A stretch of 64,000 nt of DNA from Inhella proteolytica (GCF_016093275.1 NZ_JAEDAK010000001.1:496001-560000), one strand, 5' to 3'; positions 20,183 through 31,311 are shown, counted from the first letter of the stretch. Translations and numbers: made by a program. The notes: generated by a model from the sequence alone, not told the origin.

Positions 20183-20203
20183 AGAGCCTGCGGGGCAGGC
20201 TCT
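20183..20203 (-). terminator. Hairpin after rpsO, leaky terminator or processing site
   Basis: A perfect 9-base stem (AGAGCCTGC/GCAGGCTCT) has a 3-base loop and is followed on the minus strand by TTTCTCC. It begins 12 bases after the rpsO stop. The U-tract is short and interrupted, so partial read-through into pnp is likely. Confidence 0.6.
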
Positions 20204-20215
20204 CTCAAGGGGTGC

Positions 20216-20485
20216 TTACTTGCGCAGGCCGAGCTTCTTGATCAGCTCGACGTAGCGGGCGCTGTCACGGCTCTTCAGATAGGCCAGCAGGCGCTTGCGC
20301 GAATTGACCATCTTCAGCAGGCCGCGGCGGCCATGATGGTCCTTGGGGTTGGCCTTGAAGTGAGGGGTCAGCTCGTTGATGCGAGCGGTCAGCAGAGCGA
20401 CTTGCACTTCGGGGCTGCCGGTGTCATTGGCGGCACGGGCGTGGGCCTTGACGATATCGGCTTTGTTCAGATCGGCGACGGACAT
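20216..20485 (-). CDS. rpsO: 30S ribosomal protein S15
   Basis: Primary binder of 16S rRNA in the 30S platform. It has exactly 89 residues, the family length. The motifs [15 protein letters not shown] and [19 protein letters not shown] carry the rRNA contacts. The ATG at 20485 matches the family start; an in-frame upstream extension would run into the leader. A leader of about 140 bases lies upstream, long enough for the S15 autoregulation known in other bacteria, although I could not fold it. It is followed by pnp. Confidence 0.98.
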   Translation of the reverse strand: MSVADLNKADIVKAHARAANDTGSPEVQVALLTARINELTPHFKANPKDHHGRRGLLKMVNSRKRLLAYLKSRDSARYVELIKKLGLRK

Positions 20486-20634
20486 GGTGTTTCCTGGTGT
20501 TGGAAAGCCGTCGCCAAACCTGCGGTCGGGTCGAGCGGTTTCCGGGGTTGGACTTGCGAGCGAGAGTGAAACCGACCCTCGTCGTGCGATGCGTCTTGCG
20601 ACGGCTCTGCACCTGGCTGGCGCAAAACCTGCGG

Positions 20635-20640
20635 AGTGTA
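20635..20640 (-). promoter_or_regulatory. Candidate -10 box of rpsO
   Basis: On the minus strand the hexamer TACACT (within TGATACACTCC) directly follows the tsaD stop codon. A start near 20628 would give a leader of about 140 bases before rpsO. No clear -35 box is seen. Confidence 0.4.
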
Positions 20641-21675
20641 TCAGACCATGGCCAATGGCCAGCGAGGATGCACCTCGAAGCTGTAGGTGGGCTGGGCATC
20701 CGCCACCTGGGTCTGCCAGCGCATGGCGGCGGCCAGCGCAATCATGGCGCCGTTGTCGGTGCACAGGGCCAGCTCCGGGTAGTGCACGCGCACGCCGCGG
20801 CGCTGGCAGGCCTCATTCAGTTGCTCGCGCAGACGCCGGTTCGCCCCCACGCCGCCGGCCACCACCAAGCGCTTCAGGCCCGTCAGCTTGAGCGCCGCCA
20901 GACTCTTGCGCACCAACACCTCGACGATCGCAGCCTGGGTGGAGGCCGCCAGATTGGCCTGCGTCTGCGCGTCGCCCGCGGGCAACTTGCGGGCCTGCGT
21001 CAACACAGCGGTTTTCAGGCCGGCAAAGCTGAAATTCAGATCGCCACTGTGCAGGAGCGGACGCGGCAGCGGGAAGGCATCGGCCCTGCCCTGCTCGGCC
21101 AGACGCGCCAGATGAGGGCCCCCTGGATAAGGCAGCCCCAGCAGCTTGGCACTTTTGTCGAAGGCCTCGCCAGCGGCGTCGTCAATGGTCTCACCGAGCA
21201 ACTCGTACTCACTCACGCCCTGCACCCGCATCAGCTGCGTGTGGCCTCCAGAGACCAGCAGGCAGACGAACGGAAACTCGGGCGGATCGGCGGAAAGAAA
21301 GGGCGAGAGCAAATGCCCTTCGAGGTGATGCACCGGCAGGGCCGGCAGCCCCAGGCTGGCGGCCAAAGCCACCGCGGCGCCTGCCCCCACCAGCAAGGCG
21401 CCGGCCAAGCCGGGCCCTTGCGTGTAGGCAATGGCATCCAGATCAGCCAAGGCCAGCCCGGCCTCGGCCAGCGCCTGGCGCGTGAGCGGCAGCACGCGGC
21501 GGATGTGGTCGCGCGAGGCGAGCTCAGGCACGACGCCGCCATAGGCCTGGTGCATGGCGATCTGGCTATGCAGCCCCTGCGCCAGCAGGCGCGGCGGGGC
21601 GCCTGGGCTGCACTCCACCACCGCCACCCCGGTCTCGTCGCAGCTGGACTCGATGCCAAGGACCCGCCAGCTCAT
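20641..21675 (-). CDS. tsaD: tRNA N6-adenosine threonylcarbamoyltransferase
   Basis: ASKHA-fold enzyme that transfers threonylcarbamoyl to A37 of ANN-decoding tRNAs, together with TsaB and TsaE. The protein has 344 residues. The metal-binding HxxxH is at H117-H121 (HLEGH), the N-terminal [14 protein letters not shown] and the nucleotide-binding [13 protein letters not shown] are present. It lies between fdx and rpsO; tsaD next to rpsU is the more familiar order, so rpsO as neighbour is mildly unusual. Confidence 0.97.
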   Translation of the reverse strand: MSWRVLGIESSCDETGVAVVECSPGAPPRLLAQGLHSQIAMHQAYGGVVPELASRDHIRRVLPLTRQALAEAGLALADLDAIAYTQGPGLAGALLVGAGAAVALAASLGLPALPVHHLEGHLLSPFLSADPPEFPFVCLLVSGGHTQLMRVQGVSEYELLGETIDDAAGEAFDKSAKLLGLPYPGGPHLARLAEQGRADAFPLPRPLLHSGDLNFSFAGLKTAVLTQARKLPAGDAQTQANLAASTQAAIVEVLVRKSLAALKLTGLKRLVVAGGVGANRRLREQLNEACQRRGVRVHYPELALCTDNGAMIALAAAMRWQTQVADAQPTYSFEVHPRWPLAMV

Positions 21676-21745
21676 TCAGCCCCCCAGGCGCCATGCGTCG
21701 CACGCCCAATGGGGCGCGAACACCTTCGGGGCGGCCGTGCGGCGT

Positions 21746-22087
21746 TCACGCCTTCTTCTCTTTCGCGTGGTTGATCGAGTAGCGCGGGATCTCGACCGTC
21801 AGGTCCTCTCGCCCAATGATGGCCTGACAGGACAGGCGCGAATCTGCTTCCAAGCCCCAGGCACGGTCCAGCATGTCCTCCTCGTTCTCTTCCATTTCGG
21901 AAAGCGATGCAAAACCCTTGCGCACGACCACATGGCAAGTGGTGCAGGCGCAGACCTGATCGCAGGCGTGCTCGATCTCCACGCCGTTGTCCAGCAAGGC
22001 TTCACAAATCGAGGTACCGGCCGGTGCGCTGACCTGGCGCCCGTCGGGGCAGTACTCGGGGTGGGGCAGGATGGTGATGGTGGGCAT
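21746..22087 (-). CDS. fdx: ISC-system [2Fe-2S] ferredoxin
   Basis: Adrenodoxin-like ferredoxin (113 residues) that supplies electrons for Fe-S assembly on IscU. The four ligands C42, C48, C51 and C87 occupy the same positions as in E. coli Fdx. The ATG directly follows the hscA stop with no gap. No iscX gene follows; tsaD comes next after 70 bases. Confidence 0.96.
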   Translation of the reverse strand: MPTITILPHPEYCPDGRQVSAPAGTSICEALLDNGVEIEHACDQVCACTTCHVVVRKGFASLSEMEENEEDMLDRAWGLEADSRLSCQAIIGREDLTVEIPRYSINHAKEKKA

Positions 22088-23944
<1,857 letters not shown>

Positions 23945-23947
23945 GGA

Positions 23948-24475
23948 TCAGAGAGGAAACAGGGCGTCACGACGACGCTCGATGTCTTGCAGAAAGCGCG
24001 CCACGAACATCAGGGAGCGCACGGCTTGGGCGGCACGCTGGGGACTGCCGTCGGCGTCGTCCAGTTCTCGCGCCACGGTGTCGAACAGGCCGTGCTGACG
24101 ACGCTTGACCTGGGCCTGCAGTTGGTCGATGGCCGATTCTTCGTCAGCTTCATCAAGCGCCTCGCGCCATGCCATCTGTTCACCCAGGAAGGCCATGCAC
24201 ATATGGGTGTTGCTCTCGGCCTGGATGGGGGCGCCGCGCTGCTCGCACAGGTAGGCACCCCGTTGCAGTGGGTCCCGCAACCGACGGTAGGCCTCGTTCA
24301 CACGCAGCGCCCATTGCATGGCCTGAGCCTGCGCCGCAGCGCCCTGCCCCAGGTGCCGGTCCGGGTGCACCTGCGCGGCCAGGCGTTTCCAGCGCGCATC
24401 CAGTTCAGCACGATCGAGCCGGTAGCGGGGCTCCAGGCCGAAGAGCTCGAAGTCGTCGCGGGCAGCAAGTTGCAT
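23948..24475 (-). CDS. hscB: Fe-S assembly co-chaperone HscB
   Basis: J-domain protein (175 residues) that delivers IscU to HscA and stimulates its ATPase. The HPD motif is at residues 37-39 (VHPDRHLG), within an N-terminal J domain of about 75 residues; the C-terminal three-helix domain binds IscU. A strong terminator-like hairpin lies just upstream, between iscA and hscB, so hscB may be expressed below iscRSUA. Confidence 0.95.
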   Translation of the reverse strand: MQLAARDDFELFGLEPRYRLDRAELDARWKRLAAQVHPDRHLGQGAAAQAQAMQWALRVNEAYRRLRDPLQRGAYLCEQRGAPIQAESNTHMCMAFLGEQMAWREALDEADEESAIDQLQAQVKRRQHGLFDTVARELDDADGSPQRAAQAVRSLMFVARFLQDIERRRDALFPL

Positions 24476-24483
24476 GGTGGGCG

Positions 24484-24514
24484 AAAAGAAAAGGCGCGGC
24501 CCTCGGGCCGCGCC
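24484..24514 (-). terminator. Intra-operon terminator or attenuator between iscA and hscB
   Basis: A perfect 10-base inverted repeat (24493-24502 and 24505-24514, arm GGCGCGGCCC) forms a very GC-rich stem with a tight loop. On the minus strand it is followed by TTTTCTTTT. It stands 20 bases past the iscA stop and 9 bases before the hscB ATG, and has the layout of an intrinsic terminator. Confidence 0.75.
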
Positions 24515-24533
24515 GCTTCAGACGATGAACGGA

Positions 24534-24857
24534 TCAGACACGGAAGGACTCACCGCAGCCACAGCGGTCCTTCTCCTGCGGGTTGCGGAACTTGAAGCCC
24601 TCGTTCAGGCCTTCCCGCACGAAGTCCAGTTCAGTGCCATCCAGGTACGCCAGGCTCTTGGGGTCGATCAGAACCTTGACGCCCTGGTCCTCGAACACCA
24701 TGTCCTCAGGCGCCACCTCGTCGGCGTACTCGAGCTTGTAGGCCAGCCCGGAGCAGCCGGTGGTCTTGACGCCCAGGCGCACACCCACGCCCTTGCCACG
24801 CCGGGCGAGGTATTTGGTGACGTGACGGGCCGCTGCTTCGGTCAGGGTGATGGCCAT
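24534..24857 (-). CDS. iscA: Iron-sulfur cluster assembly protein IscA
   Basis: A-type Fe-S carrier (107 residues) that accepts or transfers clusters during maturation. The three conserved Cys are C35 (TTGCSGL), C99 and C101 (CGCGESF). It starts one base after iscU ends. The downstream hairpin makes it the likely end of the major iscRSUA transcript. Confidence 0.96.
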   Translation of the reverse strand: MAITLTEAAARHVTKYLARRGKGVGVRLGVKTTGCSGLAYKLEYADEVAPEDMVFEDQGVKVLIDPKSLAYLDGTELDFVREGLNEGFKFRNPQEKDRCGCGESFRV

Positions 24858-24858
24858 T

Positions 24859-25248
24859 TCAAGCTCCGCTGTGCTTGGCGCGGTAATCGGCCACGGCCGC
24901 CTTGATGGCGTCCTCTGCCAGGATGGAGCAGTGGATCTTCACCGGCGGCAGCGCCAGTTCCTCGGCAATCTCCGAGTTCTTGATCTGGGTGGCTTCGTCC
25001 AGGCTCTTGCCTTTGACCCACTCGGTGACCAGCGAGCTCGAGGCGATGGCCGACCCGCAGCCATAGGTCTTGAAGCGCGCATCCTCGATCAGCCCGGTAG
25101 CCGGGTTGACCTTGATCTGCAGCTTCATCACATCCCCGCAGGCTGGTGCCCCCACCATGCCGGTGCCCACCGCTGCATCGCCCTTGTCGAAGCTGCCCAC
25201 ATTGCGCGGGTTCTCGTAGTGGTCGACGACCTTGTCGCTGTATGCCAT
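24859..25248 (-). CDS. iscU: Fe-S cluster scaffold IscU
   Basis: Scaffold (129 residues) on which IscS-derived sulfur and iron form [2Fe-2S] clusters. The ligands C37 (with D39), C64 and C107 and the HscA-binding motif LPPVK at residues 100-104 are all present. GGAGATC precedes the ATG. It follows iscS by 15 bases. Confidence 0.98.
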   Translation of the reverse strand: MAYSDKVVDHYENPRNVGSFDKGDAAVGTGMVGAPACGDVMKLQIKVNPATGLIEDARFKTYGCGSAIASSSLVTEWVKGKSLDEATQIKNSEIAEELALPPVKIHCSILAEDAIKAAVADYRAKHSGA

Positions 25249-25263
25249 GTCTGATCTCCTGGT

Positions 25264-26481
25264 TCAGTGCGCAGTCCATTGGATGGTCGAAAGATCGACG
25301 CCATCCTTGAACATCTCCCACAGGGGCGAGAGCTCGCGCAGCTTGGCCACCCGATCCTGCAGCAGGCGGATGGCGGTATCGATGTCTTCTTCGGTGGTGA
25401 ATCGGCCGATGGTCATGCGCAGGCTGGAATGCGCCAGTTCGTCCGAGCGGCCCAGCGCGCGCAGCACATAGCTGGGCTCCAAACTGGCCGAGGTGCAGGC
25501 CGAGCCCGACGACACGGCCAGCTCCTTCACACCCATGATCAAGGACTCCCCTTCGACGTAGTTGAAGGAGATATTGACGTTGTGCGGCACGCGGCGCTCG
25601 GTGTCGCCGTTCAGGTAGCTTTCCTCGATGGTGGCGAGGCCCTTCAAGAGACGCTGCTGCAGCATGCGGACGCGCTCCAGCTCCGTGCCCATTTCTTCGC
25701 GGGCGATGCGGAAGGCTTCTCCCATGCCGACGATCTGGTGCGTGGGCAGCGTGCCCGAGCGCATGCCGCGTTCATGCCCGCCGCCATGCATCTGCGCCTC
25801 CAGACGCACGCGGGGCTTGCGGCGCACATAAAGCGCACCAATGCCCTTCGGGCCATAGCTCTTGTGCGAAGCCAGGCTCATCAGATCGACCGGCAGCGTG
25901 CCCAGGTCGATCGGCATCTTGCCCGTCGCCTGTGCGGCGTCGACATGGAAGATCACGCCCCGTTCACGGCACAGATTGCCCAGAGCGGTCATGTCCTGGA
26001 TCACGCCGATCTCGTTATTGACCGCCATCACGGACGCCAGGATAGTGCCCGGCTTGCTGACGGCCGCCTTGAAGACGTCTAGGTCCAGCAGGCCATTGGG
26101 CAAGACATCCAGATAGGTCACCTCGAAGCCGCGTCGTTCCAGTTCGCGGCAGGTGTCCAGCACCGCCTTGTGTTCGGTCTTGACGGTGACGATGTGCTTG
26201 CCACGCGACTTGTAGAACTCGGCCGCACCCTTGATGGCCAGATTGTTGGACTCGGTCGCCCCGCTGGTCCAGACGATCTCACGCGGGTCCGCACCGATCA
26301 GCGCAGCCACCTGTTCGCGCGCCTTCTCGATGGCCGCCTCGGCTTCCCAACCATAGGCATGACTGCGGGAAGCGGCATTGCCAAAGTGCTCACGCAGCCA
26401 CGGAATCATGGCGTCAACCACACGCGGGTCCACCGGCGTCGTGGCGCCGTAGTCAAGGTAAATGGGCAGATGAGGGGTCAT
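25264..26481 (-). CDS. iscS: Cysteine desulfurase IscS
   Basis: PLP enzyme (405 residues) that takes sulfur from cysteine for Fe-S clusters and tRNA thiolation. The PLP-binding Lys is K207 in [10 protein letters not shown], and the mobile active-site Cys is C329 in [10 protein letters not shown]. The C-terminus reads [19 protein letters not shown], the IscU-contacting end. It begins 4 bases after iscR. Confidence 0.98.
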   Translation of the reverse strand: MTPHLPIYLDYGATTPVDPRVVDAMIPWLREHFGNAASRSHAYGWEAEAAIEKAREQVAALIGADPREIVWTSGATESNNLAIKGAAEFYKSRGKHIVTVKTEHKAVLDTCRELERRGFEVTYLDVLPNGLLDLDVFKAAVSKPGTILASVMAVNNEIGVIQDMTALGNLCRERGVIFHVDAAQATGKMPIDLGTLPVDLMSLASHKSYGPKGIGALYVRRKPRVRLEAQMHGGGHERGMRSGTLPTHQIVGMGEAFRIAREEMGTELERVRMLQQRLLKGLATIEESYLNGDTERRVPHNVNISFNYVEGESLIMGVKELAVSSGSACTSASLEPSYVLRALGRSDELAHSSLRMTIGRFTTEEDIDTAIRLLQDRVAKLRELSPLWEMFKDGVDLSTIQWTAH

Positions 26482-26485
26482 GGAT

Positions 26486-27028
26486 TCACTTGCTCAGCGC
26501 GGTGCCGAGGTCGAAAACGGAATTCGGAGCGGTGACGCGGATGGGTTTGGCAACGGGCGAAGGAGAGAAGGCGCGCTTGAGCGAGCTGATCTGCGGCTCG
26601 TCCACCACCACTCCCTTGGCGCGCTGCTCCTCGACGATCTGCTTGAGGCTGACCGAGCGCAGGTAATCCAGCATGCGCTCGTTCAGGCGGGTCCACAGGT
26701 CGTGGGTCAGGCACGCCCCCGTGTCGTGGCCCATGCAATTTTCCTTGCCACCGCAGCCGGTGGCATCCAGAGCCTCGTCCACGGCCAGGATGACGTCGGC
26801 CACGGTGATGGAGGCGCTGGAGCGGCCCAGCTTGTAGCCGCCGCCGGGGCCACGCGTGCTTTCCACCAGTTCAGCCCGGCGCAACTTGCCGAACAGCTGC
26901 TCGAGGTAAGAGAGGGAAATCTGCTGCCGTTGGGCGATGGCAGCCAGAGCGACGGGGCCGCTGTGCTCGCGCAGCGCCAGATCGACCATGGCGGTCACGG
27001 CGAATCGGCCCTTGGTGGTGAGGCGCAT
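26486..27028 (-). CDS. iscR: Fe-S cluster-sensing regulator IscR
   Basis: Rrf2-family winged-helix regulator (180 residues) that represses the isc operon when holding a [2Fe-2S] cluster. The helix-turn-helix covers about residues 25-65 and includes [18 protein letters not shown]. The cluster region has C92, C98, C106 and a His at 109, with two more residues between the second and third Cys than in E. coli. It is the first gene of the operon, and two IscR-type sites lie upstream, consistent with autorepression. Confidence 0.96.
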   Translation of the reverse strand: MRLTTKGRFAVTAMVDLALREHSGPVALAAIAQRQQISLSYLEQLFGKLRRAELVESTRGPGGGYKLGRSSASITVADVILAVDEALDATGCGGKENCMGHDTGACLTHDLWTRLNERMLDYLRSVSLKQIVEEQRAKGVVVDEPQISSLKRAFSPSPVAKPIRVTAPNSVFDLGTALSK

Positions 27029-27048
27029 CCTGCTCTCCTGAACCCCGA

Positions 27049-27073
27049 ATACCTGAGCAAAACAGTTGCGATC
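27049..27073 (-). promoter_or_regulatory. Candidate IscR type-1 site, proximal
   Basis: Read on the plus strand, these 25 bases match 18 of 25 positions of the E. coli type-1 consensus as I recall it (ATASYYGACTRWWWYAGTCRRSTAT). The left half ATACCTGA and centre AAAACAGT fit well; the right half is degenerate. It lies about 20-45 bases before iscR. Confidence 0.45.
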
Positions 27074-27090
27074 AGGACTAACCCGAGGTA

Positions 27091-27115
27091 ATTGCCGAGC
27101 ATTTTAGTCGTCTAT
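27091..27115 (-). promoter_or_regulatory. Candidate IscR type-1 site, distal (strong)
   Basis: On the minus strand the 25 bases begin ATAGACGACTAAAATG and match 21 of 25 positions of the same type-1 consensus, with GACT, the A-rich centre and the TCGGCAAT half-site. Two sites upstream of iscR would resemble the arrangement described in E. coli. Confidence 0.65.
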
Positions 27116-27135
27116 TTCGGAGCCGGCCTTCGAAT

Positions 27136-27158
27136 GGGGCTATCAGCCCGATAGCCCC
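27136..27158 (-). terminator. Stem-loop at the end of uvrB
   Basis: A perfect 9-base inverted repeat (GGGGCTATC/GATAGCCCC, loop of 5) straddles the uvrB stop codon at 27143-27145. There is no U-tract after it on the minus strand, so it is a weak terminator or an mRNA 3'-end stabiliser between uvrB and the isc promoter. Confidence 0.45.
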
Positions 27159-29236
27159 GCATCATGCTTGCTGGCGCCCAGCAGCTGTTCGCGCAGCAGC
27201 GCCAACTGGTCGCGCAGGCGCGCCGCCTGCTCGAACTCCAGATTGCGGGCGTGCTCGTACATCTGCTTTTCGAGCTGCTGTATGCGACGCCCCACTTCCT
27301 TCTCGCTGAGTCCCTCGACATTCGGCAAGTCGGGCGCCACCAGCTCCTTGCCCTTGTCGGACACCACACCATCGATCAGGTCGCGCACCCGTTTGGCCAC
27401 CCCACGCGGGGTGATGCCATGTTCGGCGTTGTGCGCCAACTGCTTGATGCGCCGCCGCTCGGTCTCACCGATGGCACGCCGCATCGAATCCGTGACCCGA
27501 TCGGCGTACAGGATGGCCATGCCATTGAGGTGGCGCGCGGCCCGGCCGATCGTCTGGATCAGGCTGCGCTCGCTGCGCAGGAAGCCTTCCTTGTCGGCAT
27601 CCAGGATCGCCACCAGGCTCACCTCCGGGATGTCCAAGCCTTCGCGCAGCAGGTTAATGCCGACCAGCACATCGAACATGCCCAGACGCAGGTCCCGAAT
27701 GATCTCGACCCGCTCGACGGTGTCGACATCCGAATGCAGGTAGCGCACCTTGACGCCGTTCTCACCGAGGTAGTCGGTCAACTGCTCGGCCATGCGCTTG
27801 GTCAGCACGGTGATGAGCACACGCTCCTGCGCCTCGACACGCAAGCGGATCTCACCCAGCACATCGTCCACTTGGTGGGTGGCCGGCCGCACGCTGACGA
27901 CCGGGTCAACCAACCCGGTCGGGCGCACCACTTGCTCCACCACCTGGCCAGCCTGGCGCTTTTCGTAATCGGCCGGCGTGGCCGAAACGAAGACGGCCTG
28001 CCGCATTTTTCGTTCAAATTCTTCGAACTTGAGCGGACGGTTGTCGAGTGCCGATGGCAGGCGAAAGCCGTACTCAACCAGGGTGGTCTTGCGCGCCCGG
28101 TCGCCGTTGTACATGCCGCCGAACTGACCGATCAGCACATGGCTCTCGTCCAGGAACATCAGGGCGTCGGGCGGCAGGTAGTCCACCAGCGTCGGCGGCG
28201 CCTCGCCCGGCGCGGCGCCACTCAGATGGCGTGTGTAGTTCTCGATGCCCTTGCAGTGCCCCACTTCCTGCAGCATCTCGATGTCGAAGCGCGTGCGTTG
28301 CTCCAGCCGCTGGGCCTCCACCAGCTTGCCGTCCTTCAGGAACTCGCCCACGCGCTGGCGCAGCTCTTCCTTGATGGTGTCGATCGCCGCCAGCACACGC
28401 TCGCGCGGCGTGACGTAATGGCTGCTGGGATACACCGTGAAGCGCGCCAGCTTCTGGCGGATCTGCCCGGTCAGGGGGTCGAACAGGCTCATCGACTCCA
28501 CCTCGTCGTCGAACAGCTCGATGCGCAGCGCCAGCTCCGAGTGTTCGGCCGGGAAGACATCCACCGTGTCGCCGCGCACGCGGAAGTGCCCGCGCGTGAA
28601 CTCCAGCTCGTTGCGCTGGTACTGCATGCGCACCAACTGGGCAATCAACTCGCGCTGCCCGATCGTGTCGCCCACGCGCAAGGTCAGCACCATCTGGTGG
28701 TAGTCGCTCGGGTTGCCGATGCCGTAAATGGCCGACACCGAGGCCACGATCACCACGTCACGGCGCTCCAGCAGGCTCTTCGTGCAGGAAAGCCGCAACT
28801 GCTCGATCTGCTCATTGATCGCGCTGTCCTTCTCGATGAACAGATCGCGCTGCGGCACATAGGCCTCGGGCTGGTAGTAGTCGTAATAGCTGACGAAGTA
28901 CTCGACCGCGTTCTTGGGAAAGAAGTCGCGAAACTCGCTGTAAAGCTGGGCCGCCAGGGTCTTGTTGGGCGCGAACACGATGGCCGGCCGCCCCAGCCGG
29001 GCGATCACATTGGCCATCGTGAAGGTCTTGCCGGAACCCGTGACGCCCAGCAAGGTCTGGTACGCCAGGCCGTCTTTGACGCCTTCCACCAACTGGGCGA
29101 TCGCCGTGGGCTGGTCGCCGGCCGGCGGAAAGGGCTGGAAGAGTTGGAAAGGCGAGCCCTCAAAACTGACAAACTCGCCCGGTAGCACCTCAGGCGCTTG
29201 GGTTGTTTGCGGAGCGGGAGCCTCGGCTTGCGGCAT
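27143..29236 (-). CDS. uvrB: Excinuclease ABC subunit B
   Basis: DNA-damage verification helicase of nucleotide excision repair, 697 residues. Walker A is GVTGSGKT at 64-71, followed by the beta-hairpin region with [16 protein letters not shown]-like [10 protein letters not shown], and the C-terminal UVR domain that binds UvrC (about residues 650-690, with [20 protein letters not shown]). The first 20 residues are an Ala/Pro-rich extension with little conservation; a later start is possible. It is a single gene, divergent from phaZ. Confidence 0.97.
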   Translation of the reverse strand: MPQAEAPAPQTTQAPEVLPGEFVSFEGSPFQLFQPFPPAGDQPTAIAQLVEGVKDGLAYQTLLGVTGSGKTFTMANVIARLGRPAIVFAPNKTLAAQLYSEFRDFFPKNAVEYFVSYYDYYQPEAYVPQRDLFIEKDSAINEQIEQLRLSCTKSLLERRDVVIVASVSAIYGIGNPSDYHQMVLTLRVGDTIGQRELIAQLVRMQYQRNELEFTRGHFRVRGDTVDVFPAEHSELALRIELFDDEVESMSLFDPLTGQIRQKLARFTVYPSSHYVTPRERVLAAIDTIKEELRQRVGEFLKDGKLVEAQRLEQRTRFDIEMLQEVGHCKGIENYTRHLSGAAPGEAPPTLVDYLPPDALMFLDESHVLIGQFGGMYNGDRARKTTLVEYGFRLPSALDNRPLKFEEFERKMRQAVFVSATPADYEKRQAGQVVEQVVRPTGLVDPVVSVRPATHQVDDVLGEIRLRVEAQERVLITVLTKRMAEQLTDYLGENGVKVRYLHSDVDTVERVEIIRDLRLGMFDVLVGINLLREGLDIPEVSLVAILDADKEGFLRSERSLIQTIGRAARHLNGMAILYADRVTDSMRRAIGETERRRIKQLAHNAEHGITPRGVAKRVRDLIDGVVSDKGKELVAPDLPNVEGLSEKEVGRRIQQLEKQMYEHARNLEFEQAARLRDQLALLREQLLGASKHDAGLSG

Positions 29237-29287
29237 GAACGGACAATGACGACAGAAAACCTGTCAGCCTAGCGCAGCCCTCCTCGG

Positions 29288-29306
29288 TTTGATCAATTCG
29301 ATCAAA
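29288..29306. promoter_or_regulatory. Palindrome in the uvrB/phaZ intergenic region
   Basis: TTTGATC and GATCAAA form perfect 7-base arms around AATTC. It is the first of three inverted repeats in 65 bases upstream of phaZ. No regulator can be assigned. Confidence 0.35.
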
Positions 29307-29313
29307 ATCATTC

Positions 29314-29330
29314 ATGCTGCAGCGCAGCAT
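29314..29330 (+). promoter_or_regulatory. Candidate PhaR operator upstream of phaZ
   Basis: ATGCTGC-AGC-GCAGCAT is a perfect 7-base inverted repeat whose core is CTGC-N3-GCAG. That core matches the PhaR recognition pattern (CTGC-N3/4-GCAG) that I recall for alphaproteobacterial PHA regulators. It lies 42 bases before the phaZ start. A further small palindrome, AGATGC-AA-GCATCT, follows at 29339-29352. Assignment to PhaR is inference. Confidence 0.5.
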
Positions 29331-29371
29331 TTCAGGCAAGATGCAAGCATCTGTTTCCGGAGCTAGCCCCC

Positions 29372-30655
29372 ATGCTTTATCAGCTTTATGAAGCGCAGCG
29401 CGCCCTGCTGAGCCCCTTTGCCGAGTTCGCCTCGGCGGCCGGGCAGCTCTACAGCCACCCGATGTCCCCGTTTGCCCACGGCCCGCTGGCCCCGCGCGTG
29501 GCAGCCAGCCTGGACCTGATGCACCGGCTTGCCAAGGCGTACGAAAAGCCGCCCTTCGGCATCGACCGCGTGGATGTCGATGGCATCAGCGTGGCGGTGC
29601 AGGAGCAGGTCGTCATCGAAAAGGATTTCTGCCGCCTGCTGCGCTTCAAGCGATTCACCGACGACGGTGAACAGCTGGCGCGCATGAAGGACCAGCCCAC
29701 CGTGCTGGTGGTCGCACCGCTGTCGGGCCACCACGCCACCCTGCTGCGCGACACCGTGCGTCAGCTGCTGCGCGAGCACAAGGTCTTCATCACCGACTGG
29801 ACCGACGCCCGCATGGTGCCCATCGACAAGGGTGCCTTCCATTTGGATGACTACGTCGACTATGTGCGTGAGTTCATCCGCCACATTGGCGCCCACGTGC
29901 ATGTGATCTCCGTCTGCCAACCGACCGTGCCGGTGCTGGCGGCGGTGTCCCTGCAGGCCACCGACAAGGACGTCGTGCCGCGCTCGCTGACCATGATGGG
30001 CGGCCCGATCGACGCCAGGAAGAGCCCCACGGCGGTGAACAACCTGGCGATGAACAAGAGCTATTCCTGGTTCGAGAACAACGTCATCTACCGCGTGCCG
30101 ACCAATTTCCCCGGCGCCGGCCGCCTGGTCTACCCGGGCTTCCTGCAGCACACCGGCTTCATCGCCATGAACCCGGGGCGGCATCTCAGCAGCCACTACG
30201 ACTACTTCCTCGACCTGGTGCGCGGCGACGAGGAATCGGCTGACTCCCACCGCGACTTCTACGACGAGTACAACGCCGTGCTGGATCTGCCGGCCGAGTA
30301 CTACCTGGACACCATCAAGACCGTGTTCCAGGACTTCGCTCTGGTCAATGGCACCTGGGACGTGCGCGGCCAGCGCGTGCGCCCGCAGGACATCCGTGGC
30401 TGCGGCCTGCTGACGGTTGAGGGCGAGCTGGATGACATCTCCGGCGCCGGCCAGACGCGCGCGGCGCACGAGCTGTGCACCGGCATTCCCAAGGAACATC
30501 AGCAGCACTTCGACGTCAAGGGAGCCGGTCATTACGGCATCTTCTCGGGGCGGCGCTGGCGCGAGCTGGCCTATCCGGTGATCCGCGACTTCATCCTTGC
30601 CCACGACCGCCGCCAACGCGACGAGCCGGTCAAACGGCAGCGCCGCAAGGCATGA
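29372..30655 (+). CDS. phaZ: Intracellular polyhydroxyalkanoate depolymerase
   Basis: Mobilises stored PHA/PHB granules by hydrolysing the polyester in the cytoplasm. The 427-residue alpha/beta-hydrolase has a lipase box with Cys instead of Ser (ISVCQPTV, C182), an Asp at 354 or 355 (GELDDISG) and H387 (GAGHYGIFSG), the Cys-Asp-His triad known for the Ralstonia PhaZa1 type. No signal peptide is present, which supports an intracellular enzyme. Three inverted repeats precede it. Its stop overlaps the rsxB start (ATGA). Confidence 0.95.
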   Translation: MLYQLYEAQRALLSPFAEFASAAGQLYSHPMSPFAHGPLAPRVAASLDLMHRLAKAYEKPPFGIDRVDVDGISVAVQEQVVIEKDFCRLLRFKRFTDDGEQLARMKDQPTVLVVAPLSGHHATLLRDTVRQLLREHKVFITDWTDARMVPIDKGAFHLDDYVDYVREFIRHIGAHVHVISVCQPTVPVLAAVSLQATDKDVVPRSLTMMGGPIDARKSPTAVNNLAMNKSYSWFENNVIYRVPTNFPGAGRLVYPGFLQHTGFIAMNPGRHLSSHYDYFLDLVRGDEESADSHRDFYDEYNAVLDLPAEYYLDTIKTVFQDFALVNGTWDVRGQRVRPQDIRGCGLLTVEGELDDISGAGQTRAAHELCTGIPKEHQQHFDVKGAGHYGIFSGRRWRELAYPVIRDFILAHDRRQRDEPVKRQRRKA

Positions 30656-31311
30656 GCCTGGCCGAGCTGGTCGACCGGCTGGACGCAGCGCTGCCGCAGA
30701 CGCAGTGCACGCGCTGCGGCTACCCGGATTGCCGCCGCTATGCCCAGGCGATCGCGGAGGAAGGGGCCGCCATCAACCGCTGCCCACCTGGCGGTCAGGA
30801 AGGGGTGCGCCGACTCAGCCGACTGACGCAGCGGCCCGAGCTGCCGCTAGATGCGGCATGCGGGATCGAGGCCGAGCGGGCGCTGGCCGTCATCGACGAA
30901 GACTGGTGCATCGGCTGCACGCTGTGCATCAAGGCCTGCCCCGTCGATGCCATCCTGGGAGCTGCCAAGCAAATGCACACCGTGCTGGCCGAGGCCTGCA
31001 ACGGCTGCGAACTGTGCGTGCCCGTATGCCCGGTGGACTGCATCCGCATGGATTCGGTGACACCGGGCCGCATGGCCTGGCAGGCCTGGACAGCCGAGCA
31101 AGCGCACGACTCGCGGCTGCGCTACCGGCATCACCAGCAGCGCCAGGCCGAGGCCCAACGCCGGCAGGCCGAGCGCCTGGCCGACAAGGCCGAAGCCAAG
31201 CTGCAGGATCTGGCCGGTGCGCTCAAGGCCCCGAGCGAGGCCGAGCGCAAGCGCGCCGTGGTGGAAGCGGCGCTGGCCAAAGCCCGCGCGCGCGCCGCTC
31301 GCACGCCATGA
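30652..31311 (+). CDS. rsxB: RnfB/RsxB-like ferredoxin subunit, orphan
   Basis: A soluble 219-residue Fe-S protein. The N-terminal cluster motif has C19, C22, C27 and C44, and two bacterial ferredoxin [4Fe-4S] sites follow: C86/C89/C92/C96 and C116/C119/C122/C126. The C-terminal 75 residues are a charged helical region rich in Ala, Arg and Gln. The N-terminal membrane helix of true RnfB is absent, and no rnfA, C, D, G or E genes are nearby, so it cannot form the Rnf/Rsx complex by itself. Its ATG overlaps the phaZ stop, and its stop overlaps nth, as a relic or variant of the rsx-nth linkage of enterics. Confidence 0.88.
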   Translation: MSLAELVDRLDAALPQTQCTRCGYPDCRRYAQAIAEEGAAINRCPPGGQEGVRRLSRLTQRPELPLDAACGIEAERALAVIDEDWCIGCTLCIKACPVDAILGAAKQMHTVLAEACNGCELCVPVCPVDCIRMDSVTPGRMAWQAWTAEQAHDSRLRYRHHQQRQAEAQRRQAERLADKAEAKLQDLAGALKAPSEAERKRAVVEAALAKARARAARTP

